Positions 1 to 11,100 of a DNA stretch of 64,000 bases are shown piece after piece. Location of the stretch: contig JALBUN010000001.1 in assembly GCA_025174535.1 (NCBI GenBank), positions 2,542,001 to 2,606,000 on the forward strand, read 5' to 3'. The translations under genes were made by a program, and so were the position numbers. Position 1 is the stretch's first letter. Each line of letters starts with the position of its first letter. The notes below the pieces were generated by a model. It did not search any database. It was given only the letters and a program-made list of their open reading frames with translations, and had not been told where the DNA came from. Source of the stretch: Cantharellus purpuraceus (Eukaryota; Basidiomycota; Agaricomycetes; Cantharellales; Hydnaceae).

Positions 1-29
1 CTGTAGCACAGCAGAAATAAATGATTCTG

Positions 30-240
30 GGCTGAGTTCTGCATGGAATATTCCCGGAAAAATATGAAAAATTAGAGAATATTTGAATAAGTCCATTCCA
101 GGTACAAGCATCAAATATATGCTAATATTTAGGAATGGAAAAGTAAAGAATAGCACATTGGTGCTGCATAAATGGAATTTGATAGGGAAAAGGTGGTTCC
201 CATACAGCCTTGGTCAGTTAATATGTCAATCATTTTTATC
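30..240 (+). repeat. Diverged third copy of the 0.6-2.5 kb repeat arm
   Basis: This stretch resembles the right arm of the inverted-repeat element (about 2260-2440) in the same orientation. Shared landmarks in order are a TTCTGCATGGAA block, an A-rich block running into AGAGAATATTTGAAT, a TATATGCT-ATATTT block and a GGTTCCCATA block. It is clearly more diverged than the two main arms are from each other, which suggests an older insertion. No coding potential was recognised in it. Confidence 0.6.
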
Positions 241-1108
241 TTCCAGACCACATAATTTTCCGCACCTTTAAGCGGGTCGATGCGATAGACATTAGTGTGT
301 TCCGCCATGGATTCAATGTCTTCGTGTTATGGTGCTGGGTGCGGGTACAAGGTTAGGCAGCGGGGCCCATAACCTATAGAGGTGGTACGATTTATTGTTG
401 TGTATTCTAATATGCATGTACTTATAGTAAACATAAAGATCTCTACATAGTAATCCAGTGCGCATTTTCAAGCAACCATCACAGCCATCGGTTGGCAGGC
501 CGAGGTTGTCATGGTCTCTCAGTGATCTTTAACACACATGAGCTGAAGCCAAGTCTGTTCCGACCCCCATGACACATCCCAATCCCCACTCCGACTCCGA
601 CCCCAACTCCAATCCAGGCTCTGACCCTCTGTATGGGAACTGGTTTTCCCTTAAAAAAGATCTTGTTTAAAGTCCCGAAACTGTACAATTTTGCTTCATG
701 GCCTTAAAATATCAGCATATATCTGCTGCTTTCTCTTGATTCAGGGCCATTCAAATATTCTCTATTTTTTCATATTTTTTTGGGAATTTTCCATGCAGAA
801 ATGAGTCTACAAACTTATTGTTCTGCTGGGCGAAGTTTTGGGACCCACATGGACCCACAAACCTTCACAGATGTCAGCAGCCTCAAAGTCAGCCGGAGTC
901 ACCCGGACAACTGACTCATTTTCAATCACATGACTCATTTCAATCTCCAACTCAATCTGGTCACCACTGCCAGTAAATCCTCAATATCTTCCCAACCACT
1001 GACCTTCTGACTCCATTTTCGGTGGAGAGTTCAATAGAAGCCGTGCCTACCCATAGCTGTGCTGATCAGCCTGGGAAACGAAGTATTGACCGAGTTATTT
1101 GAGTAATG

Positions 1109-1252
1109 GTGACTCATGCAATGACTCCTGCCATGACTCATGCTATGACTCCTTCCATGACTCATACCATGACTCCTGTGATTACTCATACTATGACTCC
1201 TGCTCTGAGTCACACTATGACTCCATCCATGACTCATGCCATGAGTCAGAGC
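1109..1252. repeat. 11-bp minisatellite of TGACTC units
   Basis: Imperfect tandem units of about 11 bp (consensus ATGACTCATGC / ATGACTCCTGC) occur roughly a dozen times. Several units contain the palindrome-like bZIP site TGACTCA or TGAGTCA. The array lies about 130 bp upstream of a TATA box in the interior of the repeat element. Frames read through it on both strands encode only serine/histidine or aspartate/serine repeats and are not real genes. Confidence 0.8.
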
Positions 1253-1379
1253 AAATCCAAGCAGCTCATTGGCTAGGAAACTTCCACCCCCTTCTCACAT
1301 ATTCCACTAGCTTCCAGTAGTTTCCATCTATTAATAGGTAGAAGTTTCCAGTAGTATTAGTCAGCTCCTGTAAATACAA

Positions 1380-1388
1380 TATAAAAGG
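1380..1388 (+). promoter_or_regulatory. TATA box inside the repeat element
   Basis: TATAAAAGG followed by a pyrimidine-rich stretch resembles the core promoter of a fungal LTR. The upstream TGACTC array could act as an enhancer; that is inference. No downstream coding region is present within this copy. Confidence 0.45.
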
Positions 1389-2779
1389 AGCCCATTCTGC
1401 CTCTGAATAAATAACCATTTCTACCCCATCATTTGCACATCAGTGTGACTAGAGTGACATACAGTGTCATCCTCTATATCTCAGTAACTGTTGATTGTCC
1501 AGTTCAAGGGTCGCTTACAGTTGTGTAACTGTATTCGATTGCACTCAATGTAGTGATTGTCCTGCTTTGGGCGTGAGTGTAGTATCTACCTCTCGTGACT
1601 ACGAATCTACAGGGTGAGATTGTCTGTCGATAGTCCTGCCATTAGTGCTCTTGTTTAAGTTACTAGTGTGTACTGCCTTTGCAGAGCATTAGAATCTTGA
1701 ACTCGTGTGAAGCAGTTGCTAGACTACTTCACACATTGCTGTTACCCGCTTCAGAGTGTCACTGGTTGGACGGTCGGATTCATCCACCTACTTCCTCTAG
1801 CCTCTAAGTGCATTCCCCTCTTTTTGGAATATCTGGACCCCTAAGCGTCCGTGAACTCTAGACTCTGGAAGTCTTATTCATTCCCTACTGCTAAGAAACG
1901 TATTACCTTCCTGCGTATCGTCTGCATTGACCATTACAACGGATTGTAACCAAAGTACAAACGTTAAATTGTTTCTGGAGTTGTGCTGCAGTAGGATTTG
2001 ATATTCTTCTCAGCTGTTCATTCACGGAATTGTGGTGATTTAGAGTTTGCCCTAACACCATAATTTTGCGGGTTCCAAAACAGGTTGCCAAGATATTGAG
2101 GATTTACTGGCAGTAGTGATCAGATTGGGTTGGAGATTGAAATGAGTCATGTGATTGAAAATGAGTCAGTAGATCAGGTGACTCTGCTGACATCTGTGAA
2201 GTTTTGTGGGTCCATGTGGGTCCAAAGCTTCACCCAGCAGGACAATAAATTTGTGAACCCATTTCTGCATGGAAAAATCCCAAAAAAAATATGAAAAAAT
2301 AGAGAATATTTGAATGACCCTAAATCAAGAGAAAGCAGCATGTATATGCTGATATTTTAAGGCCATAAAGTGAAAATATACAATTTCAAGACTGTAACCA
2401 GGGTCTTTTTTCAGGGAAAACCAGTTCCCATATATTGTTGGAGATGGAGTTGATGGACATGGAGTAGAAGGAGCTGGAGATGGAGTCTGGAGATTGGACT
2501 TGGTGTTACAGGATGTAACAATGGCTTCCACTGTCCAACTACCTGTTAAAGATTCTTTCTACTTATATCAATTAGCAGTATGATTGTTGATTTACCTTAT
2601 TCTATATTTATAGCATTAATTGGCAGTGAGTTGCATCTGGGTGAGCAAATGTGCAGGTAGCTTCTTAGACTAATGTACTAGCGCCATTCAATCAGTGGGC
2701 GGTAAACATGCGCAGTGGTGACGCGTCGCGCCACACCGTGACACTCTTATTTCTAACATCCATCTTCTCACTCGCAAAC

Positions 2780-3106
2780 ATGGTTTGTTCATTTTGTCCT
2801 TGCTCATTAATAGTTCCGTAATATCTCTCATTTTGATAGGATACTTCATTCCGTCTTGTGCCTGCTCAAGGAGGTCCATGCAAGGCGTCCGTGAAAGACA
2901 CTGCGAACGATCTGAGATTTCACGACACACTCCGCAACGGACCACGAAGTCTGGCTAATGAAGTCAAAGGCGGAAGTGTAATTGAACAACGTCTAGAACG
3001 GGTGCGTCGAATCCGTCGTGTGTCTAACATGTATTACTTTACAGACCAGGAGATGAACATACCACTAGACATTCACTCAGAAATGGAGAGGAAGAAACAC
3101 ATTTGA
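2780..3106 (+). pseudogene. UMP1-like proteasome maturation factor, decayed C-terminal half
   Basis: UMP1/POMP chaperones assembly of the 20S proteasome. A first exon consisting only of the ATG (2780-2782) is followed by a 57-bp intron (2783-2839). Exon 2 from 2840 gives an N-terminus of the fungal UMP1 type: MDTSFRLVPAQG near the start, then VKDTAND, HDTLRNGPRSLA and IEQRLE. After IEQRLER the family normally has a Trp-containing helix and a NIYGLHAP-like block. Here the open frame instead reads a diverged stretch ending in MERKKHI and a stop, and lacks the usual C-terminal NIHLDIL-type tail. A possible intron at 3002-3044 does not restore frame. I read it as a degenerate copy next to repeats; a fast-evolving functional gene with an unseen exon is the alternative. 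Confidence 0.55.
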
Positions 3107-3175
3107 AGTAGCGGATGTATCTATAAAACGCTCTGTTGACTATACATAAAGATAGAGGGCAATTGATATTATTCG

Positions 3176-3873
3176 TTACCATGGTTCATCACGTACTGTA
3201 AATCCTTCACAGCGTAGAATCCCCTGCTCCACTATATTTCTTGCGCTAGCCACACACCCCTCCAACAATGGTATACCACTGTGGGCATACGACCCACATA
3301 TCCATATTCCGGGTTTAGCGGCACGCTGCAACCGCCCTGCACCTTGCAGTCGGCCCAAGGAAGTAGAGTAGGTGCTGAAGGGCCACTGCCCCTCTTCTCG
3401 CTGCGAGAGTAGCCGAAGGGCTGCTTTACTCTGTGCTGTCAGAACTGCCCGTTCCAGGATTGCCACAGACAGAACGCTGTCTTGGCGAGGGGGAACGATT
3501 GGATTTGTGGTTTGGTAAACAGGTCCGTCCTCCACGTCAGACAGTACGTGTGTTGCCATAGTACGACATTGGCATTGTGAACGGATCAACTGCTCATCTG
3601 ACTCTTGTTTTATACCTTGAACCAGACTAAGATCCCTTCTGTCACGTTGGTCAGGCGGTAGAAAGAACTCGTCGGTGTGATTGACGACCACGCTTTTTCG
3701 ATACTGAAATGACTTTAGACACTGGATCATTTCTTCCACCGTCCGCCGACGTTCTGACGTGTCATCCGGTAATGACGAGTAGTACGAAGTTAATAAGAGA
3801 TCCCACTATTAGCCTGTGTGGCAATGATAAGATGCGAGAATCCACTCAAAGTCCCTCTGTAGTGTGAATTGAC
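3176..3873 (-). pseudogene. C-terminal relic of an FAD-dependent amine-oxidase-like protein
   Basis: The open part (3176-3739, reading toward lower coordinates) encodes about 187 residues resembling the C-terminus of NAD(P)-binding Rossmann flavin oxidases: VVNHTDEFFLPPDQ, then TTNPIVPP and, near the end, a FAD-contacting segment GIWICGSYAHSGIPLLEG. Immediately upstream, homologous residues (SHLIIATQAN, then LTSYYSSLPDD) continue but in a different frame with stop codons between, at about 3740-3870. No N-terminal dinucleotide-binding GxGxxG exon is visible before the neighbouring gene. It therefore looks 5'-truncated and frameshifted. The catalytic role of any ancestral protein cannot be stated beyond flavin oxidoreductase. 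Confidence 0.5.
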
Positions 3874-4284
3874 AATTTACTAGAGTCAGAAGGGTCAACG
3901 AGTATGGACACGATGGTGCTCAACAGATGGATGTGCGGAACGGATCGGGCCAATAGACGCAACGTCACGGAAGCCACACTCTAGGAGTTGCGAGAGGTGG
4001 TTTTGAGGGTGAAGATTTGAGGATGCCTGTGGCCTGACGCGGACGCTCTCTTATGCCCTCCGAACCTGAAGTCTTCCCGGAGAACAGGATGAGAGCGGCA
4101 TATCAAAAGGCACTTTTAATGAGCATATATGCTGCAGGACACTTGTTCCCCAAAGGACGCCAAGCTTATTGGAAGGACGACCAACAAGCGCGACTGTCAC
4201 GTGATCGGCGCTTTCATGACTATGAAGTGAAGCCGGGATATGGCGGTCTCGTGCTGTGACTGTTACCTATATGACACCAGTAAT
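3874..4284. other. Intergenic, no supported gene
   Basis: About 410 bp between the oxidase relic and the thioesterase 3' end. A 68-codon open frame on the + strand (4053-4259) has no family resemblance that I recognise and no splice context. I see nothing further. Confidence 0.5.
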
Positions 4285-5104
4285 TTACAACAAAGAATTA
4301 ATCCAAGAGCCCAAGTCACGCAGGACGTCATCATTCACCCCATGTCCCATCCCAGAATATTCGTGATATGACAATCCTTTGCTGTCGATCTGTAGAGAGG
4401 TACGCAGCCATTGCATAACTTCCAATGCATTCTGAGGCGGAATATCAACGTCAGCTGTACCATGGGCCCAGAAGATGGGCGGACAAAGGGCAGTGCGGGC
4501 GACCGTCACAACCTATTCGACTCAGCGTGGTGCCTACCGGCCTCCTATAAAACGGTGCCCACCTCTCTGAGCTTAGGCGGTAGCCATCCGGCAAGGACTG
4601 CTATGCCGCCCAACGTGTGTTTGGATATTAAGCCGGAGAGCAGCGCCATAGCAGAGCCTTGACTAAAACCTACAAGCAGAATCTTGTTTGGTGGGACACC
4701 GCCTTCAATCACTTCTTCAATGATGGCCTGGATACGCTGCTTTGAAGCCTGAGCTGTGAGTGTATCATCCTCAAGCATATCTGGTGGCAAGGAGTGGACA
4801 TCAAACCACCGAGGACCTTCTGCACCCCGGTGATACGATATGGGTCCTATTTCGCTGCCGTGCTACGGTTCGCATTACCCAAGTACACACATAGTCTCCA
4901 TGACTCACGCCTGGGGAAGAATCCAATCGACGCTTGGGAGATCCTTTGACAAGAGCTGGACCCATGACAGCCACGACGAGCTGGTTTGAGAGAGACCCTG
5001 TAGAGAATATTAGCGGTGGCCCGTAAACATATTTATTGAGTGCCTGCATGTAGAAAGACGACCGTTGCACTAGGCGAGGAGCTGCTCGCGGCCAGGGTCA
5101 ACAT
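4285..5104 (-). CDS. Acyl-protein thioesterase (APT1-like serine hydrolase)
   Basis: Removes palmitate from S-acylated proteins in the cytosol. Four exons (5104-5048, 4997-4909, 4854-4563, 4512-4285) join in frame to 221 residues, the usual family length. The alpha/beta hydrolase core is complete: VVFLHG oxyanion strand near residue 15, WILPQA near 45, nucleophile elbow GFSQG with Ser113, Asp167 in HGTADVDIP and His203 in MGHGV. The ATG at 5104 opens the only frame leading into the first beta strand. Intron 1 appears to use a GC donor (after codon 19), since no GT gives the conserved HGL junction. The gene is divergent from VAC8 with only 130 bp between start codons. It could act as a small carboxylesterase, but the motifs fit APT best. 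Confidence 0.85.
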
Positions 5105-5234
5105 CTTAGATATTAAGATATGGATATTCAGGGCGTTGCCGCCAGTAAACTAGCAAACACCGCGGGTTTCGGCATCTCCCGTCAGCCTCTTCCCCAACTG
5201 TCTTCTGGACTTGCGCCTTTTTCTCCTTGCTGTT
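5105..5234. promoter_or_regulatory. Compact bidirectional promoter between APT1-like gene and VAC8
   Basis: The 130 bp between the two divergent start codons must hold both 5' leaders and any shared control sites. No single recognisable motif stands out. Shared regulation is inferred from spacing only. Confidence 0.45.
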
Positions 5235-7656
5235 ATGGGCAACACCATCGGTAGCTGCTGCAACTGCTGTATGTATTGCACTCTCCTTGTCTTCTGCCTT
5301 CTTCTCCTTTAACAACACGGCACTAGTTGGGTCGCGTAGGTCGCACGCATATGAACCACTTCTCCTCGAGAACGAGCGGGAAGCCGTCGCGGACCTTCTT
5401 CAATACCTCGAGAGTTCGTTTATCACGCACCTCTCCTGCATGTCTACTGATTATGCGTTATGCCCAGATCGGACCAACACCAACTTTTTCGAAGGGCCAG
5501 CACTTGCTGCGCTAACGATCCTCTCATTCTCGGATAATGTCGACCTGCAGCGCAGTGCTGCCCTTGCCTTTGCAGAAATCACGGAGAAAGAGGTTCGCCA
5601 AGTCGGCAGGGACACCGTCGACCCCGTCTTGTTCCTTCTTAGCAGCCATGACACGGAGGTCCAGCGCGCTGCCAGCGCCGCATTAGGAAATTTGGCGGTG
5701 AACAGTGCGTCATCATTAAATGAGCATCGCTTTCCTCCTCAACCATCCGACAGCGGAGAACAAACTACTTATTGTTAAGCTGGGAGGTCTTGAACCTCTC
5801 ATCCGTCAGATGTTAAGCCCAAATGTCGAGGTTCAGTGTAATGCTGTTGGCTGTGTCACAAATCTTGCTACTCATGGTATGTCATCTGTGAGTAAGTTCC
5901 TGTGCTTCTAACTTCATTTCCAGATGACAACAAGACGAAGATCGCCAAATCTGGGGCCCTTGTTCCCCTAACACGTTTGGCGCGGTCAAAGGATATGCGT
6001 GTACAACGAAATGCAACTGGTGCACTGTTAAACATGACACATTCAGGTGTGTCACCCTGTGGCTATGTTCCTAATAAAGTAACGCGTTGTATGTGATGAT
6101 GCGTAGATGAAAACCGTCAACAACTCGTCAACGCAGGTGCCATACCTGTGTTGGTTAGTTTGCTGAACTCCCCTGACACGGACGTGCAATATTACTGCAC
6201 AACTGCTTTGAGTAACATTGCTGTCGATGGTGCGCGCTTTGAATCTGTTGGTATATCGGCGACCCATAACAATAACACCTACAGGCAGCAATCGGAAGAA
6301 GCTTGCACAAAGCGAACCCAAACTTGTCCAGAGCTTGGTATTGCTTATGGACAGCCCCAGTCTCAAGGTTCAATGTCAAGCTGCCCTTGCGTTGCGAAAT
6401 CTCGCCAGTGATGGTGAGAATTCCAATCGAGTTTTATTTATACATCCCCTAGTTGACACTCATTATTCCAGAAAAATACCAACTTGAAATAGTCAAAGCT
6501 GATGGACTCGCTGCACTGCTCCGTCTTCTACAATCCACCTACCTTCCTCTTATTCTCTCCTCTGCTGCCTGTGTGCGCAATGTATCCATCCACCCGTCTA
6601 ACGAGTCCCCCATTATAGAGTCTGGGTTCCTCAATCCACTCATCCAACACCTCTCTTTTGAGGAAAACGAAGAAGTCCAGTGCCATGCAATCTCCACGCT
6701 TCGCAACCTTGCTGCGAGTTCTGAAAAAAATAAGGGACAAATTGTGCAGGCGGGTGCAGTAGTGAAAATCAAAGACCTCGTTCTGTCTGTGCCACTCAAC
6801 GTCCAAAGCGAGATGACGGCATGTGTGGCAGTTCTAGCTTTGAGTGGTGAGTTGGATTGAACTCGTTCTTGAAGACCAGTGAGCTAAACCCGTTTTTAGA
6901 GGACTTGAAGCCTCAATTGCTAGAGATGGGCATCTGCGAAGTCCTTATTCCATTGACGAGCTCTCTCAGTGTTGAAGTGCAAGGAAATAGTGCGGCAGCT
7001 CTGGGCAATCTGTCCTCGAAAGGTGTGTTACCATGATACCTGTACATACATCAAATGATGTTGACGGTTTCCTTTTAGACAGTCGGACGACTTCGGAAGA
7101 TTATGCAGCCTTCAATGATGTCTGGGATAAGCCCGCTGGCGGCCTGCATAACTATCTCTTCCGATTCCTTACAAACCCCGACCCTACCTTCCAACACATC
7201 GCTGTTTGGACGGTGGTGCAACTTCTTGAATCTGGCGGTATGCTCGCCTCTCCTCGTTTTGACCCAATTGTGCATACAACTCTGATCGAACTGCCATCAC
7301 TAGATCCAACCTTGACAGCGAACATTCGCTCCTCAACTCTCCTAATTCCTAACATCCGCATACTGGCGCAATCGCCGCCGACGAGTGTGTCGTCTTCCGT
7401 TGGCTCGCGTTCGCATCGTACGCTCTCGCAATCTTACGAAGAGACAGACCAAGGCGAAGGTGCGGGGGAGATTGCAGCGCTTGCTAAGCGTATCCTCGAC
7501 TTTGCTGAAGGTGATGCGAACGTCTTCCGCCCTATCGGGTCAACACAGTCACACACCGTTACTGTTGGCAACGAGGACTCGGGTGAAGAGGATCAATTAC
7601 GGAAGAGCGTTCGCGACGCGTTGGGTGTCCCGGGAAGTCATGACGGACAATATTAG
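5235..7656 (+). CDS. VAC8: Vacuolar armadillo-repeat protein Vac8
   Basis: Vac8 is a lipid-anchored vacuole-membrane scaffold for vacuole inheritance, nucleus-vacuole contacts and autophagy. Eleven exons (5235-5268, 5327-5413, 5468-5704, 5754-5876, 5924-6046, 6107-6229, 6285-6413, 6472-6846, 6900-7022, 7079-7237, 7304-7656) join to 621 residues. The start is fixed by the anchor signal [11 protein letters not shown]: Gly2 for myristoylation and Cys8, Cys9 and Cys11 for palmitoylation. Residues about 35-520 are tandem armadillo repeats with phrases such as [29 protein letters not shown] and [15 protein letters not shown]. The tail is Ser-rich and probably disordered. All ten introns are phase 1 and four exons are exactly 123 nt, one 41-residue repeat each. 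Very confident. Confidence 0.95.
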
Positions 7657-8197
7657 TTTTTCGGTCCAGGCAGATCGCAGTATTTCCCTCTGTTTTGCTC
7701 CTTGCAGATATATATGTTCCTTTTGATAGCTTTCGTATGTCGCTTATGAGGTATCTTGTCATAGTGTAGGTGGTCTAAGCAAACGACTCGAGATTCTTGA
7801 ATAAGTACAGTTTAACACAACACAAGGGGGATGCGGTATTAGACAATGGAGCCAAACCATGAAACGTGTACTGTGCTGTACAAGGTGTGTGGCATCAAGA
7901 AGGGGAGAGCGTGGATGAAATACAAATGCGGGGTAGGTGGTAATATTCGATGGGACAAAAGGAAAGCAGACCTGGAAACAGAAAGACAATGAAAGCGACG
8001 TAAAAATATGACGAGCCTAAGATTGGGGAGTCGGGAGGTGTAGTAGGATAGTGCTGATGACGAAATAGAGTGAGTCCGATGGCGGTGGTTAGTCGACCAA
8101 GACATATAGTGTGCAGGAAGTGCTGGCATAATTCGCGTTAAAAAACGAGGGCCCGTCTCATGAGAGCGGTTTTACTAAAAGGCAAAAGGGCCTGAGT
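7657..8197. other. Convergent 3' intergenic region
   Basis: About 540 bp separate the stops of VAC8 (+) and the PUF gene (-). It should contain both 3' untranslated regions. No gene or clear terminator motif was recognised. Confidence 0.5.
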
Positions 8198-11100
8198 TTA
8201 TATGCCGTATGGGAAGCTGGCACGATGGTGGTAGGGATCGCTCAGACCCGCGTTGAGGCCAACGCCATTACCAAAGGTACCGACACCAGCAAGGGGGTTG
8301 GAAAAAGCGCCAGCAGACCCGAAGCCAGTACCAATGTGGCTACCACTAAGAGCGCCACCATGTGCAGAGTTATTCTGAAGTACATAACCTTCGATAGGCG
8401 AGTGATGCTGCAGACCAGCGTGCAATTGCTGACTTTGCAGCTGGGTCTGCCCGAGACCGGGTTGCTGGTGGGCATGCAGACTTGCCCCGTTCTGGAGAGA
8501 ATACAGTGAGGATTGGTTGTACATATCCCCGAGATGATTGAGCTGATTAGGGTGATGCATGGTCTGGCCGTGGGGATGGCGGCCTTGATTATGTGCGTGA
8601 CCATGGGGGTGGCCGCCAACGCCAATGGCGAGAGACGCCAGTGATGGATGCTGATTAGGGTACCCAGCCACGAAGTGACCAGAGTTTGCGGCATCCAGTT
8701 GCTCCCGCTGAAGTTTGCTCTGGATACGTTTGCCATAAGGAGTATTACGAATGAGGGGAAGAATAGGGCGAATCCCTTCGACGAGCTATAAGAAAGCATC
8801 TAGAACACATGTCCGATAAATGTAAATGGTTAAACTTACGGCCATTCGTTGATTGGGTTCCGCATAGTCCAAAGCCGTCTGCACCATGTAAGAGCCTCGC
8901 CATGATTAGAAGAACAAAGACCATACCTGAACACAATAGTTGCCATACGAATCCCTGAGAAGTTTTTCGAGACGTGTACGATTGAGAAGCTCGTCAATCA
9001 ACATCTTGCGAGTGTTGTGCTCCGCGACACGGATGCACTTCTCGATGACGTTGGAACTGAACTTCTGTACTGATAAGGCGCACACGTTGCCGGTGAATTG
9101 ACGGATGACGCCGTCACTAAATCTGTTGTCATTCAAGTCGAGGATGTATTGAACGACCTGCCAAGAAAGTCATTCAGTCTCCAACGTTGGAGATAGATCA
9201 TATAGACGGTGACTTACATAGTTGCCATACGGATCTTGCACAAGGGTCAAGGCATTATAAGTAATCTCTTGTACCAACTGGATCCTTTGCTGATCAGAGG
9301 CATGGTCAATGCAGCGCTGCAAAACGCAGCAACCATGGCGGTGAGTCGCAACTTCAACACAGTTGGCAGCTACAGCATTATATATGAACTTCGAGAGGAA
9401 TCAACTTGGCACACATCACATCAGCTATATCAGATCATACCTGGTTGTCATCCGGCGCCAACTTGTTCAAACACTTCTGGATAACGTGATTACCGTTCAG
9501 GTCCTTGATCAGCGTGACAACGTGCAAACTGAGCGCGACGATAATAGCGTGAATCTGAGCATCGTATCTAAGATCAGCCTGCTTTTATCGTAAATGCGCA
9601 TCGCCGTGCCCGGCCAGTAAGCGCAGTGTTGAGGGTTAGGAAATGGGATACTCGCCTGTCGTTGAGTGGACAGAAAGTCAATCATCTTCTGCACCGCACG
9701 AGTTCCATGCATGTTGAGAGAAATGGTGACCAAATCGGATGCTACAGATTCGCAGATGACGTTGCGCTGTTCATCCGTGGAATATTCTAGTAACTTTTGG
9801 CAGAGATAGTTGCCAAAGGGGTCTTTGATGATGTATATATAAGCAACAAACCCTCGAAAACGGGTTATACTTACCAGTCATGAGATCTGCAAAGTGACCA
9901 AAAGTCTCACGGAAAATCATATCACGATGTTCAGGAACACTCTCTTCCAGCTTTTTCTGCAAATAACGACAACCGTGCTGATCCTTGCAGAGCTGCGGTA
10001 TTTCCCCCTTCAGCTCTTCCAATCGGGTGCCGGCGAAACGATTGACTGGATAGAATGATGTCAGCCGAATAGAACGATAGTATCTTGAGTACGCACATTC
10101 GCGATCCACGTCACCTCTCTTGTGTTTAGGGCCATGCAAACCGTTCATTTTGCTGTCCGGGCCTACCATCCTACCTCCAAGCCCGTACCTCGAACCATGA
10201 TGGTGATACAAAGCAGTTGATCCACCACCACTGCTCTGGGTAGAACTCATTCGACCATGCTGATCAAAGCCATACGAGTTGTACCGGTTACTTTCGCCAG
10301 AGTTGTTCATATTATTACCCATGCCGTACATTGCATCATGCACACCACCGCCATTACCATACTAAGGTGGTCATGAGGAAAACATCCAACATGGCAAGAC
10401 AATTACACACCTGCAGCGTATCGTCCGTATTTTGCTGGATCGACCCAAACGAGACGGGGTTCTCATATTGTCCGTTCCCAAGCCTAGACAGAGTAGCCGA
10501 CAAGTCGGTTGCCGACACGCCTCCCTGACCTTCGCCTAAACCCGATCCACCATGCTGACCCGGGTGTTGCGGATAATTGCCCGACACAATGCCTCCGCTG
10601 GTACCAGAACCTGCGCCTGGAGTACCGGGGCTTTTGCCTATAGCAGAAATATCAGACCTTACACCAGCGACGCCACCACCAAGCGGTGTGGCAGGGACTG
10701 ATCGCGCAGTGGCAATATTAGACAGAGCGGAAAGAGTGTCGGCCATGCTCGGAGGTGATGAACGGCGAGAATCGTTAGGCGTATGATGCTGCACAATACT
10801 TGGCGTTGCTGAGGCAGAAACAGTGGTACCAGGCAACTTGGAAACAGGCTCATACGCAGGGCCGAGCACACCGAGATGGCTGGATGGGTTGGTAACATTG
10901 CGACGTTGGTCAGAACGTTGACCTGTCACCGTGATATCAGGACCACGGGGGGGACCAGAGAATTGCGGCCATTCGGATGACTTGCCGACGGAGTCGTGAA
11001 GACCACGTTGCATGAAAGTGTTGCGAGGCGTCTGCGAGAGAGGAGCGAGATCGAGTGCAACCGAGGATGCAGAGAGCTGCGCACAGAATGAGAAAGTAGT

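Larger units (their letters stand above)
580..2500. mobile_element. Inverted-repeat transposable element or nested repeat insertion
   Basis: Two arms, about 630-992 and 2089-2440, are near-identical inverted copies. The strings around GGAACTGGTTTTCCCT, GGCCTTAAAATATCAGCATAT and CAGTAAATCCTCAATATCTT occur in opposite orientation in each. The outer ends of both arms run into imperfect CTCCAACTCC-type repeats. The roughly 1.1 kb interior has a minisatellite, a TATA box and no convincing protein. This could be a non-autonomous foldback element, or a solo LTR flanked by two oppositely oriented copies of another repeat; I cannot tell which. No reverse transcriptase or transposase frame was found. 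Confidence 0.65.

Noticed and set aside
1109..1252. Possible CRISPR array from the short repeats
   Set aside because: Units are about 11 bp with no unique spacers of constant length, and the host is a fungus.
1031..1320. Two open frames rich in Ser/His and Asp/Ser
   Set aside because: They are translations of the 11-bp TGACTC minisatellite and have no other protein character.
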